Numbered from the stretch's first letter, positions 1 to 10,315 are shown. The stretch: DNA of 64,000 bases from an archaeon GW2011_AR5 (GCA_000806115.1 JWKQ01000001.1:304915-368914); one strand, 5' to 3'. Translations and numbers: made by a program. Notes: generated by a model from the letters alone, not told the origin.

Positions 1-3000
1 CAGGTCAAGGCATCTGCAAGCACGCTTGATGCATTCCCGAATGGCACGTCCAAGACGACATTCCTGGCGGCGCAGCCCCTTGTTATAAAGTTCACTGCGA
101 GTAACGCGTCGGGTTCTGTTACAGTTAACTCAGTCAGCACTTATACCATAAGGGATGAGAACGGCGACGACAAGACTGCTCTGTTCGGCACGGGCGTGAA
201 TTTCACCTCGGGCGGAGCCGGCTATATCAATCTGAGCACGCCTAACAGGGGCGGAGACTACAGAATAAAGGGGAGGATAAACACCAGCGCCGGAATGGCA
301 GATGCTGAGGGTTCCATATTCGTGGATGTTCTTGACATCGAGGCAAAACCCGCCAGCATAGGCGGAGGTGGTGGAGGTCCCGGCGGGTTCATGCCTTTCG
401 GCGGCCCGGGTTTCATGTTTGCTTTCAGGCCAAATGATACTATAGCCCTGAATGTCACTGTCAACACTGCAAGCGAGAAACAGGAAGGCGACGAGTTCAT
501 GGGGAGCTTCGGCGGCGCTTCCGGCTCGGGCACGTCAGGCGGAATCGGACTCTTCGGAATAGGCGGCGGCTCGGCTGTCCAGGGAGCCCAGGTCCAGGTT
601 GTGAAGGTTATCAACATCAACACCGACGAGGACATGACATCATCTGTTTCAGGAACGCTTTCATGTGTGACAGCAACAGACGGCAAGTGCACAGTCAAGC
701 TGCAGCCGACCACAAACGGCAACAACTGGACAGGCGGCTTTTATGTGGTGTTCCTTAACGCTTCAACCAACAACAACCAGTCTGACAACGGGCAGGGATT
801 CTTCGAAGTGAGAAGATATTTCGTTGACGTGCGCACCACATCGGCAGTCACCGACAACGCGAGCTCGCTTGGATTTGCCAGCTTCAGCAGCTGGAACATA
901 GGGCCGAACGACAACGTCAACGTGACAGTGTCAATAAGAGAACCGGGGACGTGGAATACCATATCCTCGACGTTCAACGTAACCGTCCTTGGCATGTATT
1001 ACGGCGGCAAGATCGGTGAATTCATATTCCCACCCAAGCTCATCGATGGCACGACCAAGAGCTACCTCACCAGCCAGGCAGGCAGCGTAATAATAAATGC
1101 GCCAAGCGGCGGCTGGAAGTCAGGCTTCTATGAAGTAAAGGTCTCCGTCAATACGACCGGCCAGGTGGACAGCGGACAGGGCTTCATGATGTCTCGCATA
1201 TACGAAGGGTTCGGGATGCCCGTCAATCCGACGACACTGCAGCAGGACTTCACCTCACAGTCGTCTGAGAACGTCACCCTGAGGATAAGCGTCTACGACG
1301 TCCAGCAGCACAGACCCGCAGCCAACCTCACAGTTACCAAGAACAAGATAATGTCTTTTTCATCGTTCCCGCCTTCCGACCTGTCGAGCTACGACAAGAA
1401 CGTCACGCAGGGCACAACCGACGCGAACGGAGTTGTGCTAATGACACTGCCGGTGCCTACAGGCGGCTGGCCGAAGGGTAGCTATCTTGCAGTCTTTGAT
1501 GTTACGAACGGCTCAGCAACAGACAGCGTCGAGGGATTCTTCCAGGTAAAGAATTTCTTTGCTGAACTCAGCAGTGGTAAGTGGTCGTTCGCGGCAAACG
1601 AATCTGTCGCCTTCAACGTAACGATTTCCTCTGACCCTTCGTGGATGAGAAACATGTTTGGAGGCTGCCCGGCAGGCGATCCCGGATGCACCGGAGGTGG
1701 AGGAGGGGGAGGTGGACCTGGTCCTGGTTCTGGCGGCAGCGGAGGCGGAGGATTTGCCGAACCAAACAATTTGGTTGTGGACTATGGCACTCCTAACAGC
1801 ATAGACGGTGACAGCATACCTGATTTGGTTGTCACAGCCAATCCGGACGGCACTGTCAATCTGACGCTTGCAGGAAACCTGACCCTTGGTAACTTGTCCG
1901 GCGACACTGTAGGCGGAGGCGGCGAACTTTCAACGAGAAACCTTTCCGTTTCCAGAACAGTATGGTGCAGCGGCAGCGGCTGCTCCAGCAGCGCAACCAA
2001 CGCACCCAGCTGGTTTGAGAGCGTTTCCTGCTCAGGGCAGCTCAACCAGAGCGATTTCAACTACAGAAACATAACTGTCAACTTTAGCGGCCCTGCCATA
2101 GCTTGCGTACAGACATCCAGGAACCTTACATACAAAGTGGGCGCCGGGCCAAGCACCGCCTCGAATTTCACGCTTCAATATATTCAGGAAGTTGCGGGCT
2201 CGATAGGCGGCTCGAGCGGAGTGAGCGTCAGCAACAGCAGCGGGCTGTCTTACCTTAACGCGACTCTCAAGTCCATCAGGGTTTCGCGCGTTGACTTTGC
2301 TTCCGGTGAAACTGTGCTGACTCATGGCGTCAATTACAACGTTACCAGCGCGAACGGCGTTGTCGTGGGTGCAGGCAACATAACAATTCCCGGCATCGGC
2401 GGCATAAAGCTGAAGCCGATTGGCACATGGTCCAACGGATTCTACCGTGTGGTTGCCGATTTCAACAACAGCCAGGGTACTGAAACGGCACAAAGCGGAT
2501 TCCAGGTTGACACTTATATAGCAAACTGCTACAGGCTCGTTTACAGCTCGCTCCAGTCCAGCGGTGCACTTTCAATGATGTGCTACGTCAACAGTCCCAG
2601 CGGAGGTATATACCCCAACAGGGTTGACATAGCGGTTGAAAGAATCAAAAACACCGCAACGCAGACCGACATGGACACGTCCCTGTGGTCGTCAAGCGGG
2701 AACTATACGAGGTCTGATTCCAACGGCATTGGGGTACTTGTAAACCAGACGCTGCCGACAGGCTTTTATGAGGCGGTTATCAAGCTCAACGAGAGCACAG
2801 ACATCAAGAGGCAATCCGTCTGGTTCGACGTAAAAGACTTCGATGCGCAATTCTACACGTCCAAGTGGTCGTACTCTTCAAGCGAAACAGTGTCCCTGAT
2901 TTCCAGGGGCACGCTGGACTCCCAGCAGGTCAGGGTCAACGTTTCGGGCACGCCGACAGTCTACAGGTACGACAAGGGAACGTGGGCGCAAAGCACAGTA

Positions 3001-4884
3001 TCCGGCGTCACAGTAACCACACAGATTGTAAACGTTTCTGAAATCAACAACTTCACCCTGATAAACCTGTCCAAATCAGGCGGCTGGGACGAGGGACAAT
3101 ACCAGGTTGTCCTCAACCTTACACGGATAAACGCAACCAACGCACCCCAGGGCGGCAACACAACGGTTTCCGCATGGTTCAACGTCGAGCTTTTCAATGT
3201 TTATGCTTATACGAGCCAGTGGTCTTACCATCCGAAGGACAACGTGACAGTAAATGTCTTTGTCGGGACTTCCGGAGGATACAACCAGCTTTATGGAAGC
3301 AGTGTTGACGTAAACGTAACGGAGGTAAAGAACACGGTTACAGGAGCTGTGCTGACGAAAAACACTCATTACACTGTCGTGGACAACACCACCGTTCCTT
3401 CCTCTTCAGGCACGCCCATTGCGAAAATCATTCCCGTGACTACGCTCCCCACAGGAAACTACAGGGCGACAATTAATGTAAAAGACTCGGTGAGCGGCAG
3501 GACAGTGAAAGCCGAGGCGTATTTCCAGGTCATCGCGTTCTACCTGTCTTCATGGGCTGACCCGTATGAGGTAGGAGCAGGCGAGAACGTTTCAATTTCC
3601 ATTTACACGTCGTCCCCGAGCGGCAGCGGCGTGAACGTGTCCGATGCGGTCATAACTTCGATGACATTTTGCAATGTCAATTATACATGCACAGCCAAGG
3701 CTCTTGCTTCTTTCAACTACACTTTCAACAAGGCGCCTTCGAAAATTGCCCTGAATACGACGGGCTTCGGAGAAGGATACTACAATGCCGTACTGACGGT
3801 AAATGATACGCAAAATTCGAATGCATCTTCCACAGCGTATTTCAGAGTCAAGTCTTTCGCAATGTCGGGCTTCATACCTTCAACAACGGGAAGCAGGAGC
3901 GGCTACGGCTACCAGATAAATGAAACGATGCCGCTAAATGTTACGGCAACTACCGGCGTCAACATAACCAATGCAACTTTCGCTTATTACGACTGTACGA
4001 GCTCGGGATGCACTTACAAGTCGTTCGTTGTCCAGATCGGCTACAATATGACAGCGAAGAACGCTGTGTTGAACCTGAGATCTGCTAACATAACGCCTGC
4101 GGCGCTTAACAACACATGGCCCGTCAACGAATATGCCTTCTACAGCGTCCTCGTCAAGGGTATCAAGGACGGAGCAGAGGCATCGTTCTACACATACGTT
4201 AATACTTACTTCCCGAGAGCCAGCGTGTCAGGACCTTCGTCAGTTTCCACAGGCGGCAGCATAGGCGCCAACATAACAACCTATGTTGAACCGCTCACCA
4301 GCCAGAACCTGTCCGGTGCCAATATAACAGTCACTGACGTCCTTCAGGACACGGGATTCAGTCTTACCTCGCTCAGTGGCTGGAATGTCTCTTCCAAGAT
4401 AACGAACTCATCCGGTATTGCTGAAATCAATGTGACACGGACATCTAACTGGCCTTCCGGCAACCTGAGGGTGAGATACAGCGTAGTTTACGGCAACGCA
4501 TCCACAAAGGCAGAATTCACGACAAGTGCGTCATCGCCGTCGCTCGGTGTGAGCAAGTCGCTGATAAACCGCACCGGCGGAACGGCGGCTAACGCAACGC
4601 TCGGAGAACAGTTCAATCTTTCAATTGTGCTGCAGAATACTCAGTCAAGCAACGCCGACGACACTGTTGTAACTCTTACTCTGCCGCTTATGTCCAACGG
4701 CACCGCAGCGACTAATCTCAGTGCACTGAGCCGGACCGTTAGCATCGCTGCTGGAAGCGTAGCCAACCTTAATTATACTTTCAACGCAGCCGGAGGGCGC
4801 GGCAACTACACAACCCAGATAAGCGTAACGCCTCCATCTCCATTCTTGTCCGTGGCGACGTCACATACGATAACAGTCAGCTGA
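1..4884 (+). CDS. Giant secreted surface/adhesin-like protein, 5' end cut by window
   Basis: The frame is open from base 1, so the N-terminus lies outside the window; a GTG at 196 is only an internal codon. About 1,630 residues are visible. The protein is very rich in Asn, Ser, Thr and Gly with dense N-x-S/T sequons, as in archaeal cell-envelope glycoproteins. At least seven Ig-like repeats of roughly 150-200 residues share the pattern G-x-W-x-x-G-x-Y followed by a strand ending F-x-V. Two glycine-rich linkers lie near 360-420 and 1695-1755. No membrane anchor is visible at the C-terminus, so attachment must be non-covalent or through another protein. The secreted PGF-pre-PGF gene follows after 25 bases. 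The role in adhesion or the S-layer is inferred. Confidence 0.8.
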   Translation, partial: QVKASASTLDAFPNGTSKTTFLAAQPLVIKFTASNASGSVTVNSVSTYTIRDENGDDKTALFGTGVNFTSGGAGYINLSTPNRGGDYRIKGRINTSAGMADAEGSIFVDVLDIEAKPASIGGGGGGPGGFMPFGGPGFMFAFRPNDTIALNVTVNTASEKQEGDEFMGSFGGASGSGTSGGIGLFGIGGGSAVQGAQVQVVKVININTDEDMTSSVSGTLSCVTATDGKCTVKLQPTTNGNNWTGGFYVVFLNASTNNNQSDNGQGFFEVRRYFVDVRTTSAVTDNASSLGFASFSSWNIGPNDNVNVTVSIREPGTWNTISSTFNVTVLGMYYGGKIGEFIFPPKLIDGTTKSYLTSQAGSVIINAPSGGWKSGFYEVKVSVNTTGQVDSGQGFMMSRIYEGFGMPVNPTTLQQDFTSQSSENVTLRISVYDVQQHRPAANLTVTKNKIMSFSSFPPSDLSSYDKNVTQGTTDANGVVLMTLPVPTGGWPKGSYLAVFDVTNGSATDSVEGFFQVKNFFAELSSGKWSFAANESVAFNVTISSDPSWMRNMFGGCPAGDPGCTGGGGGGGGPGPGSGGSGGGGFAEPNNLVVDYGTPNSIDGDSIPDLVVTANPDGTVNLTLAGNLTLGNLSGDTVGGGGELSTRNLSVSRTVWCSGSGCSSSATNAPSWFESVSCSGQLNQSDFNYRNITVNFSGPAIACVQTSRNLTYKVGAGPSTASNFTLQYIQEVAGSIGGSSGVSVSNSSGLSYLNATLKSIRVSRVDFASGETVLTHGVNYNVTSANGVVVGAGNITIPGIGGIKLKPIGTWSNGFYRVVADFNNSQGTETAQSGFQVDTYIANCYRLVYSSLQSSGALSMMCYVNSPSGGIYPNRVDIAVERIKNTATQTDMDTSLWSSSGNYTRSDSNGIGVLVNQTLPTGFYEAVIKLNESTDIKRQSVWFDVKDFDAQFYTSKWSYSSSETVSLISRGTLDSQQVRVNVSGTPTVYRYDKGTWAQSTVSGVTVTTQIVNVSEINNFTLINLSKSGGWDEGQYQVVLNLTRINATNAPQGGNTTVSAWFNVELFNVYAYTSQWSYHPKDNVTVNVFVGTSGGYNQLYGSSVDVNVTEVKNTVTGAVLTKNTHYTVVDNTTVPSSSGTPIAKIIPVTTLPTGNYRATINVKDSVSGRTVKAEAYFQVIAFYLSSWADPYEVGAGENVSISIYTSSPSGSGVNVSDAVITSMTFCNVNYTCTAKALASFNYTFNKAPSKIALNTTGFGEGYYNAVLTVNDTQNSNASSTAYFRVKSFAMSGFIPSTTGSRSGYGYQINETMPLNVTATTGVNITNATFAYYDCTSSGCTYKSFVVQIGYNMTAKNAVLNLRSANITPAALNNTWPVNEYAFYSVLVKGIKDGAEASFYTYVNTYFPRASVSGPSSVSTGGSIGANITTYVEPLTSQNLSGANITVTDVLQDTGFSLTSLSGWNVSSKITNSSGIAEINVTRTSNWPSGNLRVRYSVVYGNASTKAEFTTSASSPSLGVSKSLINRTGGTAANATLGEQFNLSIVLQNTQSSNADDTVVTLTLPLMSNGTAATNLSALSRTVSIAAGSVANLNYTFNAAGGRGNYTTQISVTPPSPFLSVATSHTITVS

Positions 4885-4909
4885 CCAAAAAACCCAGAGG
4901 AACAAAAAT

Positions 4910-6445
4910 ATGAAGAAATTAAAATGCCTGCCTTTGATGGCTTTCGTAGCAACATTACTTCTGCTCCCCATGACCGGGTTTGCGGCATGCAGTTCTGCGT
5001 GTAGCAGCGACCAGTACACGTGCAGTCTTACGACATCTACCATGGCAAAGAGCACAAGCGGGACGCTTACGGTGTCGGTGACGAACCAGCAGTCAAATTC
5101 GCAGTCAAGCGTTGCCACCACCCTTCAGGACTTGGGCTGGTTTACCGGCACGACAACAACTTCAACCATCTCCAGCATCAATGCCGGCGCATCAGCTTCT
5201 CTTGATTACAGCATAACACCAACAAGCGACGGAGCACAGGATGTCTGTGTAAGAATGGGCAGCACATGCACTGCAGACTGCGGGTCGATAACAATAACAT
5301 CGCCTGCGGCGCTCAGCATAACTTCGCTGACAACGGCGTCAAGCAGCATTTCTACCAGCGCAACCACAACTGCGTCCGCGAGCATATACAATTCCGGCAC
5401 TGAGACGGCGGGAAGCACAACAGGCGTTACTGCGACGCTGTCGAGCAGTAGCGGCTGCACGGTTTCTTCCGGGACAAAGACAGTCGGCACAATCTCGGGC
5501 AAGGAGACCAATTCACAGAGCTGGACGGTGACAGCGGGCTCTTCCGCCGCCACATGCACGCTGACTTTGTCTGTCAGCGGCACTGACGGAGGCTCCGACA
5601 GCACGACAACGACATTGACTGTGAGCGCTTCCTCGTCATCAAACAGCTCGTCAAGCAGCTCGAGCGGCGGCTCGGGCAGCAACAGCACTAGCAACGCCAC
5701 CAAGGAAACAAAGCTTTTCTCCACGTCAGCGGGAGTTAGCAAGCTTCTTACATTTACACAGACGACAACCGGCATCACTGACATAGAATTGAAAACGGTG
5801 ACTGCGAAAACAAGCATACAGGTTGTCGTGGATACGGCAAACAAGCCGTCGGGCGCGTCCAACCCGGCAGTTTCTGTCTACAAATACATGGAGATAACGT
5901 CAACTGCAGGCAACAGCGACTTCTCCATGATAAAGATAAAATTCAAGGTGCCGAAGAGCTGGGTAACATCGAACAGCGTGGACGCCTCAACAATTGCCCT
6001 TTACAGGTACGTTAACGGATGGAACAAGCTTACGACTGCCGAGGCATCTGCACCGGACGGTTTATATTATTATTTCGAGGCGACCTCGCCCGGATTCTCC
6101 ACGTTCGCAGTTGCGGCTGATAAAGGAAACGCGACCGTCCCGTCTGAAACGCCTTCGACACCCTCGACGCCGTCAACGCCTAGCACACCATCAACACTCG
6201 ACAACGAAACAGGCAGCTCACCGGAAACAGCTCCAAGCACGCCTTCAGTGCCCGGCGGTTCAACCGATTCCAACGTCATTGTCGGTATAGCTGTGCTCAT
6301 ACTGGCAATAGGGTTTGCAGCCGTGTATTATTTCTTCCTCAAGGGCGGCAAGTACAGGCACACGCCGCTCAGGGAAGTCTATTCTTCAAGCCCCAGAAAA
6401 AAGGAAGAAAAACCGAAATATGAATACAGGTCAGGCAGGAAATAA
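4910..6445 (+). CDS. Secreted PGF-pre-PGF domain protein with C-terminal membrane anchor
   Basis: The 511-residue protein begins with a lysine-containing signal peptide ending near FAACSS. Two Ser/Thr-rich CARDB/Ig-like regions follow, then an N-S-rich linker. Residues about 265-400 match the archaeal PGF-pre-PGF domain in pattern, including KIKFKVPKSWV, a conserved LYRYVNGWNKL segment and SPGFSTFAV. A Pro/Ser/Thr-rich stalk, one transmembrane helix near residues 460-480 and a basic cytoplasmic tail complete it. The same domain and anchor layout occurs in the subtilase at 57293. It probably forms an envelope complex with the giant protein 25 bases upstream. The start ATG follows a gaggaac ribosome-binding site. 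Confidence 0.8.
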   Translation: MKKLKCLPLMAFVATLLLLPMTGFAACSSACSSDQYTCSLTTSTMAKSTSGTLTVSVTNQQSNSQSSVATTLQDLGWFTGTTTTSTISSINAGASASLDYSITPTSDGAQDVCVRMGSTCTADCGSITITSPAALSITSLTTASSSISTSATTTASASIYNSGTETAGSTTGVTATLSSSSGCTVSSGTKTVGTISGKETNSQSWTVTAGSSAATCTLTLSVSGTDGGSDSTTTTLTVSASSSSNSSSSSSSGGSGSNSTSNATKETKLFSTSAGVSKLLTFTQTTTGITDIELKTVTAKTSIQVVVDTANKPSGASNPAVSVYKYMEITSTAGNSDFSMIKIKFKVPKSWVTSNSVDASTIALYRYVNGWNKLTTAEASAPDGLYYYFEATSPGFSTFAVAADKGNATVPSETPSTPSTPSTPSTPSTLDNETGSSPETAPSTPSVPGGSTDSNVIVGIAVLILAIGFAAVYYFFLKGGKYRHTPLREVYSSSPRKKEEKPKYEYRSGRK

Positions 6446-6520
6446 TACACTCTTTTTCTAATGTACCGGGAGCGCACATGCTCTTTTTGGCAGGAAACTA
6501 AAAGCGCGAAGGAGTTTATC

Positions 6521-6584
6521 TAAGAATGCATTGAACACTGACTTCAGGAATCAGATGAAACCCAATGCATTCTGGATACTATGT
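6521..6584. repeat. Palindromic repeat family D, copy 1
   Basis: An 11-bp perfect stem (AGAATGCATTG at 6523 and CAATGCATTCT at 6563) encloses about 29 bases and is followed by TGGATACTATG. The same arms and the same trailing sequence recur at 12198-12262 with a different loop. Each arm is itself nearly palindromic (AATGCATT). It lies in a 265-base gap after the PGF-pre-PGF gene. Confidence 0.75.
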
Positions 6585-6603
6585 TTCCATAATACACTGG
6601 GCT

Positions 6604-6661
6604 TTACGAGGAGAATCAAAGATTCTCCTGTACAGGTAAAGCTTTGCTTTACCTTGTAGCC
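6604..6661 (-). repeat. Double-hairpin repeat family C, copy 1
   Basis: Two adjacent perfect 9-bp hairpins, AGGAGAATC/GATTCTCCT (6609-6629) and AGGTAAAGC/GCTTTACCT (6634-6654), share the linker TGTACA and are flanked by TTACG and TTGTAG. Read on the minus strand, the order CTACAA, hairpin, TGTACA, hairpin, CGTA matches the copy at 13084, although most stem bases differ. The pairing is kept while the sequence changes. Confidence 0.8.
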
Positions 6662-6710
6662 TAGAGATATTAGAAACATATTATTTAAGCGCTGCAACCA
6701 AAGAAAAATA

Positions 6711-8180
6711 ATGTTCATCCTGTACAACACGCTCGCGCGAAAAAAACAGGTATTCAAGCCCATTGGCAACACTGTTACCATGTATACATGCGGGCTCACC
6801 GTGTACGACTACGCTCACATCGGAAACCTGCGCTCGTTTCTCTTTGAGGACCTCCTGAAGAGAACCCTACTCCTCAACGGCTTCAAGGTGAAGCACGTTC
6901 AAAACTTTACGGACGTGGGGCATCTTGTCTCGGACAGTGACGAAGGCGAGGACAAGATGGAGGTCGGCGCAACAAGAGAGAAGAAAACAGCCTGGGAGAT
7001 AGCTGATTTTTACATAAACGCGTTCAAGGAGGACTTCAAGGCGCTCAGAATGAAGGAGCCTGACCATTGGGTAAGGGCAACCGACCACATCCGGGAAATG
7101 ATAGAACTCGTGAAGAAGATAGAGGAAAAAGGCTACACTTACCTTACGGAAGACGGGGTTTATTTCAACACGCTGCGGATGAAGGGCTACGGGAAGCTTG
7201 CAAGGCTCAAGGCAAAGGGGCTGAAAGCAGGCGCAAGGGTGGAGATGAAAGGAAAGCGCGCGCCGACTGACTTTGCCTTGTGGAAGTGCTCGCCGCTTGA
7301 CCGCAAACGCGACATGGAGTGGGCGTCGCCATGGTGCACGGGATTTCCTGGCTGGCACATAGAATGCAGTGCGATGGCAATCAAATATCTCGGGGAGACA
7401 ATAGACATACACTGCGGCGGCGTGGACCACATACCAGTGCATCATACGAATGAAATAGCCCAAAGCGAGACAGCCACCGGCAAGAAGTTTGCCAACTATT
7501 GGATGCACAACGAGTTCATGCTTGTTGACGGGAAGAAGATGTCAAAGTCCCTTGGAAACTTCTACACCCTCAAGGACATCACGTCCAAAGGTTTCCCGCC
7601 CACCGCGTTCCGATACTTGTGCCTTTCCGTTCATTACCGCAGCCAGATGAACTTTACCCTTGACTCGCTCAGGGATGCCGAGAATGCCGTGAAGTCTATC
7701 AACGACTTTGTCTTCAGGCTTGGACAGACAAGGCAGGAAAACGGCACGACGCATGAAATGCGTCATTCTATCCCAAGAAGCAAAAAAATAGAGTCCGCGC
7801 TCAAAAACGCAAAGGAGGATTTCATGAAATCCATCAATAACGACCTGGACACACCGAACGCGCTGGCGGCCCTGTTCAAACTGATGAAAACCGTTAACAA
7901 GGAGATTGATTCGGGGAAAGCCGACAGGAAGAGCGCTGACGCCGTGCGCGAGTTCTTCAACGACGTGAACGAAATTTTTGACATATTTGAAAAGGAAGAA
8001 AAACCCCTCACGCCCGAGGAGAAGAAGCTCATAGATTTGCGGGAATCGTTCCGTCACCAAAAAGATTTCAAGGCAGCCGACGAGATCCGCGAACAGCTAA
8101 AGGGAAAAGGCATAATACTTGAGGACACGCCCGAAGGAATCAGGTGGCGGAGAATCATGAAAGATGGAGCGAAGGTTTGA
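6711..8180 (+). CDS. cysS: Cysteinyl-tRNA synthetase
   Basis: This class I aminoacyl-tRNA synthetase (489 aa) charges tRNA-Cys with cysteine in the cytoplasm. The N-terminal zinc-site sequence [14 protein letters not shown] carries C27 and the HIGN signature at about 36-39. Further zinc and cysteine-recognition residues appear in [15 protein letters not shown] near 234. The KMSKS loop is near 277, followed by a helical anticodon-binding domain. Length is typical of the family. It is a lone gene between repeats and a convergent small gene whose end overlaps it by 26 bases. Confidence 0.97.
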   Translation: MFILYNTLARKKQVFKPIGNTVTMYTCGLTVYDYAHIGNLRSFLFEDLLKRTLLLNGFKVKHVQNFTDVGHLVSDSDEGEDKMEVGATREKKTAWEIADFYINAFKEDFKALRMKEPDHWVRATDHIREMIELVKKIEEKGYTYLTEDGVYFNTLRMKGYGKLARLKAKGLKAGARVEMKGKRAPTDFALWKCSPLDRKRDMEWASPWCTGFPGWHIECSAMAIKYLGETIDIHCGGVDHIPVHHTNEIAQSETATGKKFANYWMHNEFMLVDGKKMSKSLGNFYTLKDITSKGFPPTAFRYLCLSVHYRSQMNFTLDSLRDAENAVKSINDFVFRLGQTRQENGTTHEMRHSIPRSKKIESALKNAKEDFMKSINNDLDTPNALAALFKLMKTVNKEIDSGKADRKSADAVREFFNDVNEIFDIFEKEEKPLTPEEKKLIDLRESFRHQKDFKAADEIREQLKGKGIILEDTPEGIRWRRIMKDGAKV

Positions 8181-8361
8181 ACCTTTCCCCCGACATGTGC
8201 TCAATCAGTCCGATCCTTATTTTCTCGCGTTCATAGCCCATTCTTTTTCCGGCGGCATACACATCAGGTATCTGCGGGGACGAACCGCCCTTCCTATAGC
8301 TCTCTATAAACTCCCTGACGAATGTTCTCGGTTCTTTCAAATAAACATGTTTTCTTGGCAT
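8155..8361 (-). CDS. Small orphan protein, 68 aa
   Basis: The protein is not recognised. It is charged and predicted mostly helical (REFIESYRKGG, GKRMGYEREKIRIGLIEH), without cysteines or membrane segments. It converges on cysS and overlaps its last 26 bases. A TATA-like TATTTAAAC lies about 45 bases upstream of its ATG, between this gene and the divergent aminotransferase. The coding call rests on a clean ATG start, balanced composition and the promoter; it could still be chance. Confidence 0.5.
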   Translation of the reverse strand: MPRKHVYLKEPRTFVREFIESYRKGGSSPQIPDVYAAGKRMGYEREKIRIGLIEHMSGERFKPSLHLS

Positions 8362-8440
8362 CGGCTAGAATTTTTCTCAAACCTTCTTAAGCAGGATTTT
8401 TTACCGCCTGTTTAAATATGTCAGATGCTTAGCTTTTTTA

Positions 8441-9559
8441 ATGCACATCAATTATTCACTGAAAACAAGAGCCGGCGGGAGAAGAACAGAGCAATTCAGA
8501 CCAACAGATGCAATTCCTTTCGGAAAATTAAGGTCCGATCACATGTTCCTGATGGACTATGCCGACGGAGAATGGTCCCATGCCAGGATTGTCCCTTACG
8601 GATCTTTGCATAATCTTATGCCGGGCGCAATATGCCTCCATTACGGGCAAGGAATATTCGAAGGACTGAAAGCTCACAAGCACCCAGATGGAGAATTGTA
8701 CACTTTCAGGGCTGACCAGAACGCGTCCAGGCTGAACAGGTCCGCTGACATAATGTGCATGCCTCATGTCCCGGAAGATGCTTTTCTAGAGTCAATTGAT
8801 GCCCTTCTAGACATTGACAGGCTGTGGTATCCAGAACAAGAGGAAGCTTCCATGTATGTAAGGCCCTGTATGATAGGAACTGAGGATTCAATTGGCGTTC
8901 ATCCAAGCGCGAAATACACTTTTTGCTTATTTCTTTCTCCAAGCGGTCCATATTATCCTGGAGGCTTCACAAAACCTATCGATCTTCTGATAAGCAAAAA
9001 GTTCCACAGAGCAGCCCCGGGTGGCACGGGCTCTGCAAAGGCAGCCGGAAACTACGGCGGCTCCCTTCGCGCAGGAAAATTTGCTGAAAACCTCCACTGC
9101 AAGCAGGTATTGTATCTTGACGTTTATAACGAACATGTTGAAGAAGCAGGCGCGATGAACCATTTTCATGTGACAAAAGACGGGAAAATAGTCATACCGG
9201 AATTCACAGATACGATACTGCGCTCTATTACTGCTATGTCTTTGTTGGAGACTGAAAAAGGACGCGTATGTCAAGAACCTGTTCCGATTCAGGCTTTCAT
9301 TGACGATGTGCGCGACGGAAGAATAACTGAGGCAGGCGGATGCGGAACTGCGGCAGTCATAACAGCCGTAGGCAGCTATCATTTTGACGACTGCACGCCG
9401 CCATTGCGAATCGGCAATGGGGAAATTGGTCCCGTGACAAGAGAGATGTATGAAAAACTTACTGCAATTCAGACAGGAAGAGCTGAAGCCCCATCGGGGT
9501 GGCTTCGGAAGGTGCAGAGAAGAAGCCCTGCGCACCCTTTGCAAGTGTCGGTTTCTTAA
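8441..9559 (+). CDS. ilvE: Branched-chain amino-acid aminotransferase (class IV PLP enzyme)
   Basis: The enzyme transfers the amino group between branched-chain 2-oxo acids and glutamate, the last step of Ile, Leu and Val synthesis, using PLP. The 372-residue protein has the fold-type IV signatures: GQGIFEGLKAHK near 68-79, MYVRPCMIGTED, the catalytic lysine in TGSAKAAGNYGGS near 200, and TEAGGCGTAAVI in the cofactor phosphate region. It resembles the BCAT group II branch in length. The C-terminal 15-20 residues, after the ATQ-containing last helix, look like an extension. No other branched-chain biosynthesis gene is in the window, so it may act mainly in degradation or salvage. Confidence 0.93.
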   Translation: MHINYSLKTRAGGRRTEQFRPTDAIPFGKLRSDHMFLMDYADGEWSHARIVPYGSLHNLMPGAICLHYGQGIFEGLKAHKHPDGELYTFRADQNASRLNRSADIMCMPHVPEDAFLESIDALLDIDRLWYPEQEEASMYVRPCMIGTEDSIGVHPSAKYTFCLFLSPSGPYYPGGFTKPIDLLISKKFHRAAPGGTGSAKAAGNYGGSLRAGKFAENLHCKQVLYLDVYNEHVEEAGAMNHFHVTKDGKIVIPEFTDTILRSITAMSLLETEKGRVCQEPVPIQAFIDDVRDGRITEAGGCGTAAVITAVGSYHFDDCTPPLRIGNGEIGPVTREMYEKLTAIQTGRAEAPSGWLRKVQRRSPAHPLQVSVS

Positions 9560-9583
9560 GCCCTGTAAGATTAATAAATATTC

Positions 9584-9880
9584 ATGCCCGAGCGCTCAAG
9601 AAACAAGCCCGAGTGGCAGATAAGGATTGCAAAGGAACGGATAGACATACTGTTCAGCGAGGCTGTAAAGACAAAAGATACACATCTCCGGAAACGCTAC
9701 ATGAGACTTGCAAAGAAAATAGGCATGCGGTACAACGTGCGGCTGGGCGAAAAGAAAAGACTTTTCTGCAGTCACTGCTTCCACTACTTTGGCGCCGAAG
9801 CGAAGCGCAGGCTGAAGAACGGAAAAATAGTCATTGCATGTCCCGGGTGCAAGCGCATTGCGCGGCAGGTTTATAAATAA
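9584..9880 (+). CDS. rnp4: RNase P protein component 4 (Rpp21/Rpr2 family)
   Basis: This archaeal RNase P subunit binds the specificity side of the RNA with its partner Rpp29 and helps mature tRNA 5' ends. The 98-residue protein has an N-terminal two-helix region (residues 8-45) and a C-terminal zinc ribbon with C62, C65, C86 and C89, the layout of Rpp21. It starts 24 bases after ilvE, so the two may be cotranscribed. Confidence 0.9.
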   Translation: MPERSRNKPEWQIRIAKERIDILFSEAVKTKDTHLRKRYMRLAKKIGMRYNVRLGEKKRLFCSHCFHYFGAEAKRRLKNGKIVIACPGCKRIARQVYK

Positions 9881-10085
9881 TAAGAAATGACGAAGCCACA
9901 ACTACACTAACCCGACATTAACAGGAAAAACAACGCAGTCAATCAAGGTTCTATAATATTTTTACAATTTTAAGTTTTTTGTCCTTCGTAACAGGACTCG
10001 TTTCCGCGCCTGTTACTTGTGTTTACATAAATATAGACATATATCAGTGTATGAATATATAAAGTTTGTTAACATTAATGTTTAC

Positions 10086-10229
10086 ATGGTAAGTACAGAA
10101 AAACCAAAGACAATAACTATTACATTAGGTGACAGGAAAGAAGGGAGATATAAGAGTTTTGTTGTTTATGGAGAAACACTGGAAGATTTAGAAAAGAAGA
10201 TTAAAAAATCTCTAAAAGAATTAGAATAA
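10086..10229 (+). CDS. Small AT-rich-island protein, 47 aa
   Basis: The protein is not recognised. It has two likely beta strands (TITITLGDR, YKSFVVYGE) followed by an amphipathic lysine-rich helix, a shape seen in small DNA-binding or antitoxin proteins. The ATG at 10086 is preferred over an in-frame upstream start because the upstream residues look non-coding. Codon use is AT-rich, like the Fic gene 86 bases downstream. The motif TGTTTACAT occurs at 10018 and again next to the start at 10079, which could be an operator. Pairing with Fic as an antitoxin is only inference. Confidence 0.5.
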   Translation: MVSTEKPKTITITLGDRKEGRYKSFVVYGETLEDLEKKIKKSLKELE

Positions 10230-10288
10230 GAAAATCCTTATTCTAAAAGAAACATAAATATTAGAATAAGAAAATCCTTATTCTAAAA
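10221..10288. repeat. Tandem pair of identical hairpins before fic
   Basis: Two identical 28-base units (10221-10248 and 10261-10288), 40 bases apart, each fold as TTAGAATAAG, AAAAT loop, CCTTATTCTAA. The first overlaps the stop codon of the 47-aa gene; the second ends 27 bases before the fic ATG. They could terminate, attenuate or bind a regulator. Confidence 0.8.
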
Positions 10289-10315
10289 TGGTATGATGTT
10301 ATTGAGTGTGTGACA

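Noticed and set aside
1695-1755. GGAGGTGG repeats in the giant surface gene as a possible switch
   Set aside because: The run codes a glycine linker, the units are mixed, and the frame is intact; there is no sign of slippage.
5206-5862. Long open frame opposite the PGF-pre-PGF gene
   Set aside because: The codon bias of Ser/Thr-rich genes opens the antisense frame; the product is a Val/Leu/Ser-rich shadow with no signals.
6144-6205. Repeated ACACCGTC-like units in the Pro/Ser/Thr stalk as a CRISPR-like array
   Set aside because: The units are 9-12 bases, in frame and code T-P-S; there are no spacers.
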